A stretch of 64,000 bases of DNA from Woeseiaceae bacterium (lineage in GTDB: Bacteria > Pseudomonadota > Gammaproteobacteria > Steroidobacterales > Woeseiaceae), in NCBI GenBank assembly GCA_028277185.1, contig JANQGQ010000022.1, forward strand, positions 1 to 64,000. Reading direction: 5' to 3'. A program made the position numbers and the translations under genes. The notes beneath the pieces are model-generated. The model had not been told where the DNA came from. It did no database searches and worked only from the letters and a program-made list of their open reading frames with translations. This document shows positions 1-9,738 of the stretch, piece after piece (position 1 is the stretch's first letter; every line of letters starts with the position of its first letter).

Positions 1-9
1 GACAGCGGA

Positions 10-87
10 TTTTCGTGGCTGGCAAGGCGCGGCGACGAGTCATAGCGGGGCTATGGCGAGGAGCCGCAACGCCGCCAGACGCGAAAA
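10..87. repeat. 78-bp imperfect palindrome downstream of fimV
   Basis: The outer arms TTTTCGTGGCTGGC (10-23) and GCCAGACGCGAAAA (74-87) are near-perfect reverse complements. The core is CATAGC-GGG-GCTATG (41-55), so the whole element is symmetric about position 48. It lies just past the fimV stop codon. It has no run of Ts after the stem, so it is not a classical terminator. It resembles REP- or MITE-like extragenic palindromes, but no second copy was seen in this window. Confidence 0.6.
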
Positions 88-126
88 GACGCGGCGAATT
101 GCTCAACGAATTAGCGGGACAGGACA

Positions 127-3100
127 CTAGCTGGGTAAGGAGTCGAGCAGAGACTGTGCCTGCTGCCGCTGACCCTCGTCGCCTTCGTCCAGCACCTCTT
201 CGAGAATGCTGCGTGCTCCGCCCGGATCGCCCATGTCGACGTAGGCCCGCGCGAGGTCCAGCTTCGTGCCAACCTCGGTCATCGTGCGGGCCTCCTCGAG
301 ATCGTCGTCCATGTCCTCGGGCCCGAGCGACATCGTCGACGCGTCGCTCATGTCCGGCCGCGGTTGTTCGACCGTCGCATCGTCGCGCGGCATGTCGACG
401 GTATCGCCGCCCGTGCTGACCTTGAGCGCGCTCGTGAGATCGTCGAGGTCCAGATCGACGTCCGTGCTTGCCACCGGCAGCTCGCCGGTGTTGTCGGCCT
501 GGCTGTCGCCGCTGCCGAGGAACGCGTCAGGCGGCAAGGCTTCGGTCTTGGCGAAGTCGAAGTCGCCTTCGTCTTCGTCGTCGAGACCGGCCAGCAGGGT
601 CGCATCCTCGTCCCGGATGGACTGCTCCCCGAGCCCCGGGGCCAGCAGCGTCGCGTCTTCGTCGCCAAGACCGGCGCCCGTCTGGACGGCAAAATCGTCC
701 GGCAGCACCTGCGTCTTGCCGGTGGCTGCCAGCAGGTCCGTATCGATCCCGAGACCCGCGTCTTCCTCGACCATCTCGGAAGCGGGATTGACGCCGGTTT
801 CGTCAGCCGCGAAGTGCAGACCGGTGGCCGTGCGGGCCATGACGTCCTCGATATCGAGTGCCTCGCCAAGCCCGGTGGCGTCGATGTCGCCAAGCCCGAT
901 CTGCACGCCCGTCGCGTTGGGATCGACGGCGGGGTTCTTTCCGGTTATCTCGGCGGGCTCTTCGAGTGCCTCGTTGACTCCGGTATCGGACAGCGCGTCT
1001 TCAGACAACGCTTCGTTGGTCCCCGTCGCATCCAGGTCGTCGAGCGAAGCCAGCTCGGTCTCGGCAAGGCCGTCGACGTCGAGGCCCAGGTCAGCGAGAT
1101 CGATCTCGGCCGTGGCGTCGACTGCGGTGGTCGTGTCGATCGACTTCATCGTGTCGGTGTCGACGAACGCCGGCAGTTGTGAAGTCGACTCCGTATCCAG
1201 GTCCGGGACCGCGGCCGGTTGCTCGAGCGTGGGCGACTCCGCGGTGTCGTCAACCGACGGCATCTCGCGCGTGATCTCGGAATCGAAATTGGCATCGATC
1301 GTCGGCGACTCCGCGGTGGCCTCGAGATCGAGGTCCAGTGCGCCCGAATCGTCGCTGCCCGTGCCGACATCCTCGGCGAAACTGAAATCGAGCTCGTCAC
1401 CGGCCGCCGGCGCCGACTGCGTCTCCGCACCGAGATCGATCACGTTGTCGCCGGCGCTGTCGTCGCCGAACTCCATGTCGAGCGACCCGGTAGAGCCGGA
1501 GTCCTCGGTGTCGAAGGCCAGATCCATTTCACGCGTGGCGGCGGCGGTGCCGGCGCCTGCAAACAGCTCGTGATCGCCGGCGATCTGCTGCCCCATGATG
1601 ACGATCTTGTCCCACTCTGCCGATTCGCCGCCGCCGACCACGCCCTTGAGCCGGGTTGCGGCGTCGACGAATGCGTCGCGATTGCCCCAGACGAAATAGA
1701 TCTCACACAGCTTGGACAAGAGATCCTGCCGTGCGGGCTCGACCTCGATCGCTCCGTTGATCAGATCAGCCGCCTGATCGTAGAGCCCGTAGGCCATGTG
1801 GAAATCCGCTTCCGCGATCGGGTCGGACTGATCGAGGTTGACGGCCGTCTCGCTGCTGAACGTATCCTCGAGCGAGCCGAAACTGCCGCTTGCGTCCGCA
1901 TCGTCTTCGACACCGAGCGCCGGCGACTCCACGGTGTCTTCGCTTGCGGAAAACTGCGGCTGCTGCTGCTCCTCGACGACGAATGCCCCTTCGCGCTCGG
2001 GCGCGCGCAGCGTTTCCGTGCCGCCTTCGGCTGCCATTGTGGCGCTCAGATCGTCGGAATCGAGCGGCTGCCAGCCTTCCGGATCGTCGTCGCCCCGACT
2101 GCGGCGGACGAACCAGACGAGCACGAGCAACGCCAGCAGCACGGCGTAGCCGACAAACGCATAGACGCTCGTAGCCCAGCCAATGGCCTGCTCGACGAGA
2201 GACGGTTCGGGCTCCGCGCGCCGCGGCGCCGGCGCCGCCGTATCCTCCAGGGCGGCCTCGTCGTCGGTCGCCTCACTGAAGTCGGGGAACAACTCGCCTT
2301 CGGGCTCGAGTTCGGCGTCCGTGACGGCGTCGTCGACGAATACGTCGTCGACGGCGGTCTCCTCGCCTGCCGTGTCGACGGGCGGCTCGTAAACTTCGCC
2401 GCGAATGTTCGCGAGCTCTTCGCGAAGCGTCGCCAGTTCGTTGTCGCGAATCTCGATGAGCGAACGCTCGGTCGGTACGGCCTCCGCCTCGATCTCGGCG
2501 ATACGATCGAGAACTTCCTGCTCGCGCGTCAGCGGCTCTGCGCCGACGACGCTGTCGGCCGTTCCGGTGTCGAGTGCCGCCGGTTCCTCGTCGGCGGGAA
2601 CGAGCGTAAGGCTCGGCTGCGTCGCGACGGGCTCCGGTTCGGGCGCCGGCTCGCTCACCGGCGGGGGCGTGTAGCTCGAATCCCAGGCCGCATGCTGCCG
2701 CGCTGCCTCACGCAGCGCGTCGCCGCGATCGATAGCAAAGATCGCGTCGGCACTCGGCATCCTCAGCGTAGCGCCGGCCCTTAGCAAATTGATGTTGCCG
2801 CCGAAGGCATCGGGGTTGGCCTCGAAGATCGCCAGCATCGTCTGATTCATGGTCAGACGGCTGTCCGGACGCATCCGTGACGCCACGCCCCAAAGCGTGT
2901 CGCCACGCTGCACGACCAGTTCGTCGCCGGCCGGGGCCGGGAATGGCGCCTCGCTGACCGGGGCCGGGGCGGGATCGGCGGGTATGGGCGTCGGCGCGGT
3001 ATCGGCCGGCGCGGCAGGCTCCTCGACTGGCGCGGGACGGGCCGCCGGCCGAACCGGTGCCGGCGTCGGCGCGGGCTGCGGGTCCGCCGCCGCCGGCGCT

Positions 3101-3591
3101 GCCGGCTGGCGCTCGATGCGGGCGCTGTCGGCCGGTTGCGTGCGCTCGGGCGCTGCGACCGCGGGCGCCGGCTGCGACGCGGCGGGCGGTGCAAACGTCG
3201 GCGGATCGAGAAGAACCGTGTACTCGCGAAGCAGGCGGCCGCTGGGCCAGTTCGCTTCGATCAGGAAGGTGACGAAGGGCTCGGTTATCGGCGACGGCGA
3301 CGTCACGCGAATGATGTTGCCTTCGGCCCGGCCCGTACGAAAAATCTGAAACTGCAGTTCGGACAAAAAGAACGGCCGGTCGAGGCCGTAACGCTCGAAT
3401 GTCGCGTCGGACGCAAGCGTGATCTTGAGGTCGGTGAGTTCGTCCGGAGATGCCGCCAGCAGCTCGATCTCAGCCCGCAGCGGCTCGTTGAGCGCCGAAT
3501 CGATGCGAATCTCGCCCAGCCCCAACGCGAATGCCTGCGACGACCACAGGAGGGCGAATGCGAACGAGTAACGAACGAGTCGTCGCGGCAT
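127..3591 (-). CDS. fimV: FimV polar hub / pilus assembly protein
   Basis: This is a 1,154-residue FimV. FimV is an inner-membrane, peptidoglycan-binding protein that organises the cell pole and type IV pilus assembly. The protein has a signal peptide ending near SSQAFA, the FimV N-terminal motif GLGEIRIDSALNEPLRAEIE, and a proline/alanine-rich linker. A LysM domain follows at about residues 222-278 (VVQRGDTLWGVASRM), then one membrane segment at about 475-498. A very acidic cytoplasmic tail ends in the conserved FimV C-terminal helix pair (LDLARAYVDMGDPGGARSIL). The tail contains repeated TG-centred motifs. The ATG at 3591 is chosen because GGAG precedes it and it begins the signal peptide; an upstream in-frame ATG at 3636 would add 15 residues. 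The asd-fimV adjacency is as in Pseudomonas. Confidence 0.93.
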   Translation of the reverse strand: MPRRLVRYSFAFALLWSSQAFALGLGEIRIDSALNEPLRAEIELLAASPDELTDLKITLASDATFERYGLDRPFFLSELQFQIFRTGRAEGNIIRVTSPSPITEPFVTFLIEANWPSGRLLREYTVLLDPPTFAPPAASQPAPAVAAPERTQPADSARIERQPAAPAAADPQPAPTPAPVRPAARPAPVEEPAAPADTAPTPIPADPAPAPVSEAPFPAPAGDELVVQRGDTLWGVASRMRPDSRLTMNQTMLAIFEANPDAFGGNINLLRAGATLRMPSADAIFAIDRGDALREAARQHAAWDSSYTPPPVSEPAPEPEPVATQPSLTLVPADEEPAALDTGTADSVVGAEPLTREQEVLDRIAEIEAEAVPTERSLIEIRDNELATLREELANIRGEVYEPPVDTAGEETAVDDVFVDDAVTDAELEPEGELFPDFSEATDDEAALEDTAAPAPRRAEPEPSLVEQAIGWATSVYAFVGYAVLLALLVLVWFVRRSRGDDDPEGWQPLDSDDLSATMAAEGGTETLRAPEREGAFVVEEQQQPQFSASEDTVESPALGVEDDADASGSFGSLEDTFSSETAVNLDQSDPIAEADFHMAYGLYDQAADLINGAIEVEPARQDLLSKLCEIYFVWGNRDAFVDAATRLKGVVGGGESAEWDKIVIMGQQIAGDHELFAGAGTAAATREMDLAFDTEDSGSTGSLDMEFGDDSAGDNVIDLGAETQSAPAAGDELDFSFAEDVGTGSDDSGALDLDLEATAESPTIDANFDSEITREMPSVDDTAESPTLEQPAAVPDLDTESTSQLPAFVDTDTMKSIDTTTAVDATAEIDLADLGLDVDGLAETELASLDDLDATGTNEALSEDALSDTGVNEALEEPAEITGKNPAVDPNATGVQIGLGDIDATGLGEALDIEDVMARTATGLHFAADETGVNPASEMVEEDAGLGIDTDLLAATGKTQVLPDDFAVQTGAGLGDEDATLLAPGLGEQSIRDEDATLLAGLDDEDEGDFDFAKTEALPPDAFLGSGDSQADNTGELPVASTDVDLDLDDLTSALKVSTGGDTVDMPRDDATVEQPRPDMSDASTMSLGPEDMDDDLEEARTMTEVGTKLDLARAYVDMGDPGGARSILEEVLDEGDEGQRQQAQSLLDSLPS

Positions 3592-3681
3592 AGTGATTTT
3601 CTCCAACACCCCAAAACTCCCGCGGAGCCGACCCAAACGCCCCGATCTCCGCTGGCTTATGGCAAATCCGTTTGCCGGCGA

Positions 3682-3710
3682 ACTATATCTTATAAATGGT
3701 TTTTCGCCAA
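3682..3710 (-). promoter_or_regulatory. Candidate sigma-70 promoter for fimV
   Basis: On the minus strand a TTGGCG -35 box (3705-3710) is followed by a 17-bp spacer and a TATAGT -10 box (3682-3687). The promoter overlaps the asd stop codon. It points at fimV, which starts about 90 bp downstream. A small hairpin, GGCAAA-N4-TTTGCC (3661-3676), would lie in the fimV 5' leader. The promoter is inferred from box quality and spacing only. Confidence 0.5.
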
Positions 3711-4712
3711 TATTTCAGCAATTTGGACGCTATTTAGAGCCGCGCCCTTACGTATGTTATCGGCCACCACCCAAAGATTTATTCCTCTCGGATGAGATAT
3801 GTCATCTCGAACTCTGCCTACATATACAGGGTCGGAGCCGGAGCTTTCTGTGACGGCCGTCGGATATTCACCGGTTGCCGCACCGTCGAGAACCTGTATC
3901 CCCGGGGTGGCCCCGAGCAACTCGAGAACCTCTCGGGCAGAGATCTTCTCGCGGGTCTCGACGTTGATGGCCTCCGAGTGTCCGAAGAAGGCCGGGATGC
4001 GCACGGCCGTCGCGTTCACGCGGATGCCGTCGTCGCCGAAGATCTTGCGGGTCTCCCAGACCATTTTCATCTCTTCTTTCGTATAGCGATTGTCCTGAAA
4101 CGCGTCGATGTGCGGTACCGCGTTGAAGGCGATCTGCTTGGCGTCCCCGGCGATCTCGAGCGGCCGGCCGTTCAACAGCGTAGTCGTCTGCCGAACCAGT
4201 TCCTCCACGGCGCTCCTGCCGGCACCCGACACAGCCTGATACGTGGCGACGTTGATCCGCTCGATGCCCGCCGCGTCGTAGATCGGCTTCAGCGCCACGA
4301 CCATCTGAATCGTCGAACAGTTCGGGTTGGCAATGATGCCCCGCTCTGTGTGCGCCTCGATCGCGTCGGCATTCACTTCCGGGACGACGAGCGGGATGTC
4401 GTCGTCGTAACGGAACTGCGAGGTGTTGTCGACGACGATGCAGCCGGCGGCGGCCGCCCGCGGCGCGTACTCGGCGGACACCGACGCGCCGGCCGAGAAC
4501 AGACCGATCTGTACTCGTGAGAAGTCGAACTCGGCGAGATTGCCGACGTCGAGTTCCGCATTGCCGTAGCGCACGGTCTTGCCGACCGAGCGCTCGCTGG
4601 CAAGCGGGTACACGGTCCCGACCGGGAAATCGCGCTCGGCGAGGATCTCGAGCATGGCTTCGCCGACGACACCGGTGGCGCCGACGACGGCAACATCAAA
4701 CGTAGTGGACAT
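3690..4712 (-). CDS. asd: Aspartate-semialdehyde dehydrogenase
   Basis: This enzyme makes aspartate semialdehyde from aspartyl phosphate with NADPH, the branch point to lysine/diaminopimelate, threonine and methionine. The 340-residue protein has the N-terminal Rossmann motif VVGATGVVGEAMLEIL. The catalytic cysteine is in NPNCSTIQ (about residue 132) and the active-site histidine region is RIPAFFGHSEA. The intact cysteine separates it from the inactive Usg paralogue often found beside fimV. It lies between aroC (46 bp upstream) and fimV, all on the minus strand. Confidence 0.95.
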   Translation of the reverse strand: MSTTFDVAVVGATGVVGEAMLEILAERDFPVGTVYPLASERSVGKTVRYGNAELDVGNLAEFDFSRVQIGLFSAGASVSAEYAPRAAAAGCIVVDNTSQFRYDDDIPLVVPEVNADAIEAHTERGIIANPNCSTIQMVVALKPIYDAAGIERINVATYQAVSGAGRSAVEELVRQTTTLLNGRPLEIAGDAKQIAFNAVPHIDAFQDNRYTKEEMKMVWETRKIFGDDGIRVNATAVRIPAFFGHSEAINVETREKISAREVLELLGATPGIQVLDGAATGEYPTAVTESSGSDPVYVGRVRDDISHPRGINLWVVADNIRKGAALNSVQIAEILAKNHL

Positions 4713-4758
4713 GAAACTATCTCAATTTAGGATCGTGGCTTCGGGCGCGGCGCGCGAC

Positions 4759-5850
4759 TCAGCCGGGGAGAATCGGGGTCTCCGGGACAACGTCGGCGTT
4801 TTGCGCGCGATGCCTGAGAAAGTGATCGATCAGCACGAGGGCGACCATGGCCTCGGCGATCGGCGTGGCGCGCAGTCCGACACAGGGGTCGTGACGGCCG
4901 CGCGTGACGATCTCGGTTTCCTTGCCTTGCGTATCGACGGTTTTCCCGGGCACCGAAATGCTGCTCGTGGGTTTCAGCGCAATGCTTGCGAGCAGATCCT
5001 GCCCCGACGAAATCCCGCCCAGGGTACCGCCCGCGTCGTTCTTGCTGAACCCGTCAGGGCCGATCTCGTCACGATGCTCGCTGCCGCGCTGCGCCACGGC
5101 CGCGAAACCGGCGCCGAGCTCGACTCCCTTGACGGCGTTGATGCTCATGAGGCCCTTCGCAATGTCGGCTTCGAGCTTGTCGAAGACCGGCTCGCCGAGC
5201 CCCGGAGGCAGACCGGTCGCCAGCACGCTGATCTTCGCGCCGATCGAGTCGCCCTCTTCCCGCAGCGCGTCCATGAACCCGGCAAGCTCGTCGAGCCGCG
5301 ACGGATCGGCGCAGAAAAACGGATTGTCGTCGACCGCAGCAAGATCGGGCGCGGCAAGCGGAATCGGTCCGAGCTGCGACAGGTAGCCCGTCACGTCGAT
5401 GCCGAGCCTCTCTTTGAGGTACTTCCGCGCGATCGCGCCGGCCGCCACGCGCATCGTGGTTTCCCGCGCCGAGGAACGACCGCCGCCGCGATAGTCGCGG
5501 ACGCCGTACTTCTGGTGATACGTGTAGTCCGCGTGCCCCGGACGGAACTTGTCCTTGATGTCGCCGTAGTCGCGCGACCGCTGATCTTTGTTCTCGACGA
5601 CGAGCCCGATCGGCGTGCCGGTAGTTTTGCCCTCGAAAACGCCGGACAGAATCTGCACCTGATCCGGCTCGTTGCGCTGCGTCGTATGCCGCGAGCGCCC
5701 GGGACGCCGCCGGTCCAGATCGATCTGGATGTCGGCTTCCTCGAGTTCCAAACCGGGTGGACAGCCGTCGACGATGCAGCCGAGCGCGCGGCCATGGCTC
5801 TCACCGAAGGTCGTAACGACGAAATTCCTGCCGAAGCTGTTGCCGGACAC
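4759..5850 (-). CDS. aroC: Chorismate synthase
   Basis: This enzyme converts 5-enolpyruvylshikimate-3-phosphate to chorismate using reduced FMN, the last common step to aromatic amino acids and folate. The 363-residue length is typical. Signatures are [21 protein letters not shown] at the N terminus, [18 protein letters not shown], and [19 protein letters not shown]. The start is GTG at 5850, preceded by AGGCAGGATC. The gene follows prmB by 14 bp in the same direction, a common gammaproteobacterial pairing, so it is probably co-transcribed. Confidence 0.96.
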   Translation of the reverse strand: MSGNSFGRNFVVTTFGESHGRALGCIVDGCPPGLELEEADIQIDLDRRRPGRSRHTTQRNEPDQVQILSGVFEGKTTGTPIGLVVENKDQRSRDYGDIKDKFRPGHADYTYHQKYGVRDYRGGGRSSARETTMRVAAGAIARKYLKERLGIDVTGYLSQLGPIPLAAPDLAAVDDNPFFCADPSRLDELAGFMDALREEGDSIGAKISVLATGLPPGLGEPVFDKLEADIAKGLMSINAVKGVELGAGFAAVAQRGSEHRDEIGPDGFSKNDAGGTLGGISSGQDLLASIALKPTSSISVPGKTVDTQGKETEIVTRGRHDPCVGLRATPIAEAMVALVLIDHFLRHRAQNADVVPETPILPG

Positions 5851-5864
5851 GATCCTGCCTGTAC

Positions 5865-6740
5865 TCAGTCAATCACAAAGGTCTCGAGGCCGGCCTTGTC
5901 GAGCAGAAACACGCCCTCGCCGCCGGACTCGAACTCGAGCCAGAGAAAAGGCGCATCCGGGTACCGCGCTTCGAGCGCGGGCTGACTGTTGCCGACCTCG
6001 CAGACGAGTATTCCATCATCGGTCAGAAAACGCGACGCGTCAGCGAGAATTCGGGCGACGCAGTCGAGCCCGTCGGGCCCGGCGCGAAGCCCGATCTCGG
6101 GTTCGTGACGGAACTCCTGCGGCAGGTCGCTCATGTCGACCCGGTCGACGTAAGGTGGGTTGGAGACGATGAGTTGATAGCGCCGCTCCGGAAGCCCGGC
6201 GAACAAGTCCGACTGCCAGAGCTTCAGCCGGTCTTCGAGCTGAAAGCGTTCGACGTTGGCGGCGGCCACCGCCAGCGCATCCGCGGAGACGTCCGCCGCG
6301 TCGACCGTCGCGCCGGGAAATGCCAGCGCGATGGCCACGGCGATACAGCCGCTCCCGGTGCCGACGTCGAGCGCCCGCTCCACGACCGGCGGCGCGAAAG
6401 GCGCGAAGCGGCTGTCGATGAGTTCCGCGATCGGCGATCGCGGAACGAGCACCCGCTCGTCGACGTAGAATCGCCGCCCGGCAAACCAAGCCTCGTTGAG
6501 AAGATAGGCAAGCGGAAGCCGCTCGTCGATGCGGCGCGCCGCCAGCCGGTCGATTCGGTCGCGGTGCCTTGCGTCGACGGACAACGCGTAGGCCGCTTCC
6601 GCGTCGGCATGATCCAGACCGAGCGCCGAGAACACCAGCCACGCGGCCTCGTCCAGTGCATTGTCGGTGCCGTGACCGAAGCACAGTTCGGCCTCCCCGA
6701 AGCGAAGCGCGATATCTTCGATGAACTCCGCCACACGCAT
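5865..6740 (-). CDS. prmB: Protein-(glutamine-N5) methyltransferase, ribosomal protein L3-specific
   Basis: PrmB methylates a glutamine of ribosomal protein uL3. The 291-residue protein has the N-terminal helical domain of the HemK/PrmC/PrmB family, the SAM-binding motif [17 protein letters not shown], and the catalytic tetrapeptide NPPY ([11 protein letters not shown]). The ATG at 6740 ([10 protein letters not shown]) fits the family start. A longer frame runs upstream but opposes the SCO gene and lacks homology. PrmB is preferred over PrmC because of the neighbouring aroC and the sequence [20 protein letters not shown]. Confidence 0.9.
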   Translation of the reverse strand: MRVAEFIEDIALRFGEAELCFGHGTDNALDEAAWLVFSALGLDHADAEAAYALSVDARHRDRIDRLAARRIDERLPLAYLLNEAWFAGRRFYVDERVLVPRSPIAELIDSRFAPFAPPVVERALDVGTGSGCIAVAIALAFPGATVDAADVSADALAVAAANVERFQLEDRLKLWQSDLFAGLPERRYQLIVSNPPYVDRVDMSDLPQEFRHEPEIGLRAGPDGLDCVARILADASRFLTDDGILVCEVGNSQPALEARYPDAPFLWLEFESGGEGVFLLDKAGLETFVID

Positions 6741-6837
6741 GGGCGGCAAATCTATCACGCCGCCCGGCAAAGCGCGGTAGAATTCGCTACTTGGGAATGC
6801 CTGTTCCCGCAGATACACACTCCCCGAGAATCCATCG

Positions 6838-7446
6838 ATGAACAAGCCTGTCGCCATAGTGCTGCTGGTGCTCGCGATGCTCACCGGGATCGGCCTTGCG
6901 CTGACTCTCGTGGCACCGCCGGCGCCCTCGCCGCCCCAGACCGCCACCGTTCTGCCCGAACCTGCCCCGTTACCCGAGTTCTCGCTGACCGACAGCGCCG
7001 GCAACGAGCGCTCGCGGGACCTGTTCAGGGACGGCTGGCATCTCCTGTTTTTCGGTTTCACGCATTGCCCGGACATCTGCCCGATGACGCTTGCCACGCT
7101 GTCGAGCGCCCAGCGCGAACTGACCGAGTCGGGCGTCGAGCGCATTCCGCAGATCGTACTGGTCAGTGTCGATCCGGAGCGGGACACGCCCGAAGTTCTC
7201 GGCGAGTACATCGGCCATTTCGGCGACGGACACCTCGCGCTGACCGGGCCCGAGCCCGCCCTGCGCGAGCTGACGGAGCCGCTGCACATCTATTTCAACA
7301 AGGTAGCGCTCGAGGACGGCTACACGATGGACCACTCCTCGGTCGTCCTGCTCGTCGACCCCGAGGGACGCTTCCACTCGCTGTTCTCCGGGCCCCATAT
7401 CGTCGACAACTTCGTCCACGATCTGCCCATCCTCATGAATCTGTAG
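6838..7446 (+). CDS. SCO1/SenC family copper chaperone
   Basis: SCO proteins deliver copper to the CuA centre of cytochrome c oxidase or reduce its cysteines. The 202-residue protein has an N-terminal membrane anchor (VAIVLLVLAMLTGIGLALTLV) and a thioredoxin-like fold. The CxxxC copper motif CPDIC is at residues 77-81 and the distal ligand histidine is at about 166 (YTMDHSS). All three copper ligands are present. It is followed 13 bp later by a PCuAC chaperone, a standard functional pairing in the periplasm. Confidence 0.95.
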   Translation: MNKPVAIVLLVLAMLTGIGLALTLVAPPAPSPPQTATVLPEPAPLPEFSLTDSAGNERSRDLFRDGWHLLFFGFTHCPDICPMTLATLSSAQRELTESGVERIPQIVLVSVDPERDTPEVLGEYIGHFGDGHLALTGPEPALRELTEPLHIYFNKVALEDGYTMDHSSVVLLVDPEGRFHSLFSGPHIVDNFVHDLPILMNL

Positions 7447-7459
7447 GTCCCCTTTCTCC

Positions 7460-7876
7460 ATGCGTACTCTGCTCTATGCGTTTTGCCTTCCCATCCTGTT
7501 CGCGTGCACGCCGGACAACCGGGCACCGGTCGTTCTCGAGGACGTCGTGATCACGGAACCGCGGCCCGGCGCCAACATGAGCGCCGGCTACTTCACGATC
7601 AGCAACAACGGCGGCGAACCGCTGGCGATCACCCGGGTCGAGAGCCCGCAGTTCGGCAAGATCGAGATCCACGAAACGACGACGATCGACGGTGTCTCCA
7701 GAATGCGCCCGATTCCCGCACTGGAAGTCCCCGCCGGCGGCAGCGTCGTTCTCGAACGCGGCGGCAAGCACCTCATGCTCATGCAGCCTGCGGCCGATCT
7801 GTCGCGCATCTCGCTCGATTTCTACGCAGCGGACGAGCTGCTGGTGTCGATCACGACGGAGATCGCGGCCGACTGA
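7460..7876 (+). CDS. PCuAC-family periplasmic copper chaperone (lipoprotein)
   Basis: PCuAC binds Cu(I) in the periplasm and works with SCO proteins to load cytochrome oxidase. The 138-residue product has a lipoprotein signal (LLYAFCLPILFAC). The family copper motif H...M...HxM is intact: IEIHETTT, then VSRMRPI, then GGKHLMLMQP. The order and spacing of the His and Met ligands match the family. The gene is operonic with the SCO gene and precedes psd by 27 bp. Confidence 0.93.
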   Translation: MRTLLYAFCLPILFACTPDNRAPVVLEDVVITEPRPGANMSAGYFTISNNGGEPLAITRVESPQFGKIEIHETTTIDGVSRMRPIPALEVPAGGSVVLERGGKHLMLMQPAADLSRISLDFYAADELLVSITTEIAAD

Positions 7877-7903
7877 GGTCCGGCGATCGCGGGAAACCCG
7901 ACA

Positions 7904-8767
7904 ATGCTGGCGCGGCTCTTCGTCTACCTGCAGTACCTGCTGCCGCGCTATGCATTGACGGCGATCGTGCACCGCGTCGCACGCATCCGGCTGCCCGCCG
8001 TCAAGAACTGGCTCATCAGGAACTTCGTCCGGACGTTCAAAGTCGAGCTGAGCGACGTCGACGCGGACATTCCCGACGATTTCGCAAACCTCAATGCGTT
8101 CTTCACGCGCGAGCTTGCCGACGGCGCACGGCCCGTGGACGGCGACGCACGCGCGATCACGTCGCCCGTGGACGGATCCCTGAGCGCGGCGGGCCTGATC
8201 CATTCCGGCCGCGTGTTCCAGGCCAAGGGTCTCGACTACACCGTCGAGGATCTCCTGACCGTCGATACGGCACGCTCGGGGGCCTTCGTCCACGGGCGTT
8301 TCGCGACGATCTATCTCGCACCCTACGACTACCATCGCGTTCACGCGCCGTTTTCCGGCCGCCTCGACGCGCTGCACTACGTCCCGGGCGATCTTTTCAG
8401 CGTGAACACCGCGACGGTTCGCCGCGTGCGCGGGCTGTTTCGCCGCAACGAGCGGCTGGTGATGCACTTTCACACGGCGTTCGGTCCCGCGGCGGTCGTC
8501 TTCGTCGGCGCGCTCAACGTCGGCAGCATCACGACGCCCTGGACCGGTGAAATCCGGCCGCGCCGGCGCGGCAGCACCGAGGTACTGCCGCTTGCATCGC
8601 CGGCCCCCGCGGTCGAAAAGGGCCAGCTGCTGGGCTGGTTCAACATGGGCTCGACGGTCATCGTCCTTCTGCCCGCCGAAGCGGGCGGCGACTGGGTCCC
8701 GGGTCTCGACAGCGGCAGCCGGGTGCGGGTCGGACAGCGCATCGGCATCCTGGGTTACGACGGGTGA
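7904..8767 (+). CDS. psd: Phosphatidylserine decarboxylase proenzyme
   Basis: Psd is a membrane-associated enzyme that makes phosphatidylethanolamine. The 287-residue proenzyme self-cleaves to create a pyruvoyl group. The cleavage site is Gly249-Ser250 in FNMGSTVIVLL, equivalent to the classical LGST. Also visible are SPVDGSLSAAG and the active-site block LAPYDYHRVHAPFSG. The stop codon overlaps the GTG start of epmA by 4 bp, which suggests translational coupling. Confidence 0.96.
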   Translation: MLARLFVYLQYLLPRYALTAIVHRVARIRLPAVKNWLIRNFVRTFKVELSDVDADIPDDFANLNAFFTRELADGARPVDGDARAITSPVDGSLSAAGLIHSGRVFQAKGLDYTVEDLLTVDTARSGAFVHGRFATIYLAPYDYHRVHAPFSGRLDALHYVPGDLFSVNTATVRRVRGLFRRNERLVMHFHTAFGPAAVVFVGALNVGSITTPWTGEIRPRRRGSTEVLPLASPAPAVEKGQLLGWFNMGSTVIVLLPAEAGGDWVPGLDSGSRVRVGQRIGILGYDG

Positions 8768-9738
8768 CGTCATGGCGCCCGGCCACGCCGCCCGGGATCG
8801 CAGCCCGGCGCAGCGGGCTGTTGGCGGCGGCGCGGCACTTCTTCGCCGGGCGCGACATACTCGAGGTGGACGTTCCGGCCCTCACACCGGCGCCGGTCAG
8901 CGATCCCAACGTCGAAAGCATGCAGGTCCGGGCCGGGATCGCCGGCGGGCGAACGCTGTACCTCAGTACCTCGCCCGAGTATCCGATGAAGCGCCTGCTG
9001 GCTGCCGGCTATCCCGACATCTACTCGATCGCCCGGGTGTTCCGCGACGGGGAAGCGGGTCGCTGTCATGAGCCGGAATTCACGCTGATCGAGTGGTATC
9101 GGCGCGGCTTCACGCTCGAGGCCATGGCGCGTGAAACCTGCGCCCTGATCGCCACGCTCACGGACCGGCCGGAGCTCACGGAAACGATCAGCACGCTGCG
9201 CTACGCGGACGCCTTCGCAGACCGTCTCGGTATCGACGTTGCGGCCGCGTCGATCGACGAACTCCGCCGGGCGGCGGGCGCCGATCGCAGCCTGACTCTT
9301 GCGCTCGGCGACGACCGCGATGCCTGGCTGGACCTGCTGTTGAGCCTGCGCCTGAGCCCGGGGTTTGCCGCCGACGGGTTGACGATACTGACCCACTACC
9401 CCGCGTCTCAGGCCGCGCTCGCGCGCCTCGATCCGGCGAACCCCGCGACGGCTTTGCGCTTCGAGATCTTCTTCGGCCGTCTCGAACTGGCGAACGGCTA
9501 CGTCGAGCTCTCAGATGCAAATCTCCAGCGCGAGCGCTTCGCCACCGAGGCTGCTGCCCGCCAGGCAAGCGGCCGGCATTGCGGACCGACCGACGAGAAG
9601 CTGCTTGCCGCGCTCGGCGCGGGACTGCCCGACTGTGCGGGCGTTGCGCTGGGTTTCGAGCGCGTACACATGCTGGCCGACGGCCACGATTCGATTCGCG
9701 ACGTCATCACCTTCGGCTTCGGAGAAAACGATGAATGA
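8764..9738 (+). CDS. epmA: Elongation factor P--(R)-beta-lysine ligase
   Basis: EpmA, a lysyl-tRNA synthetase paralogue without the anticodon-binding domain, attaches beta-lysine to EF-P. The 324-residue protein has class II synthetase motifs: LEVDVPALTPAPVSDPNVES, STSPEYPMKRLLAAG, ARVFRDGE..HEPEFTLIEWYR, and LGFERVHMLADG near the end. The GTG start at 8764 overlaps the psd stop (GTGA). Its substrate efp lies about 460 bp downstream on the opposite strand. EpmB, which makes the beta-lysine, is not in this window. Confidence 0.93.
   Translation: MTSWRPATPPGIAARRSGLLAAARHFFAGRDILEVDVPALTPAPVSDPNVESMQVRAGIAGGRTLYLSTSPEYPMKRLLAAGYPDIYSIARVFRDGEAGRCHEPEFTLIEWYRRGFTLEAMARETCALIATLTDRPELTETISTLRYADAFADRLGIDVAAASIDELRRAAGADRSLTLALGDDRDAWLDLLLSLRLSPGFAADGLTILTHYPASQAALARLDPANPATALRFEIFFGRLELANGYVELSDANLQRERFATEAAARQASGRHCGPTDEKLLAALGAGLPDCAGVALGFERVHMLADGHDSIRDVITFGFGENDE

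Noticed and set aside
266..1573. Long plus-strand open frame of 435 codons, Ser-rich
   Set aside because: It is the complement of the fimV acidic tail. The composition follows from GC-rich codon use on the other strand, and there is no domain or ribosome-binding site.
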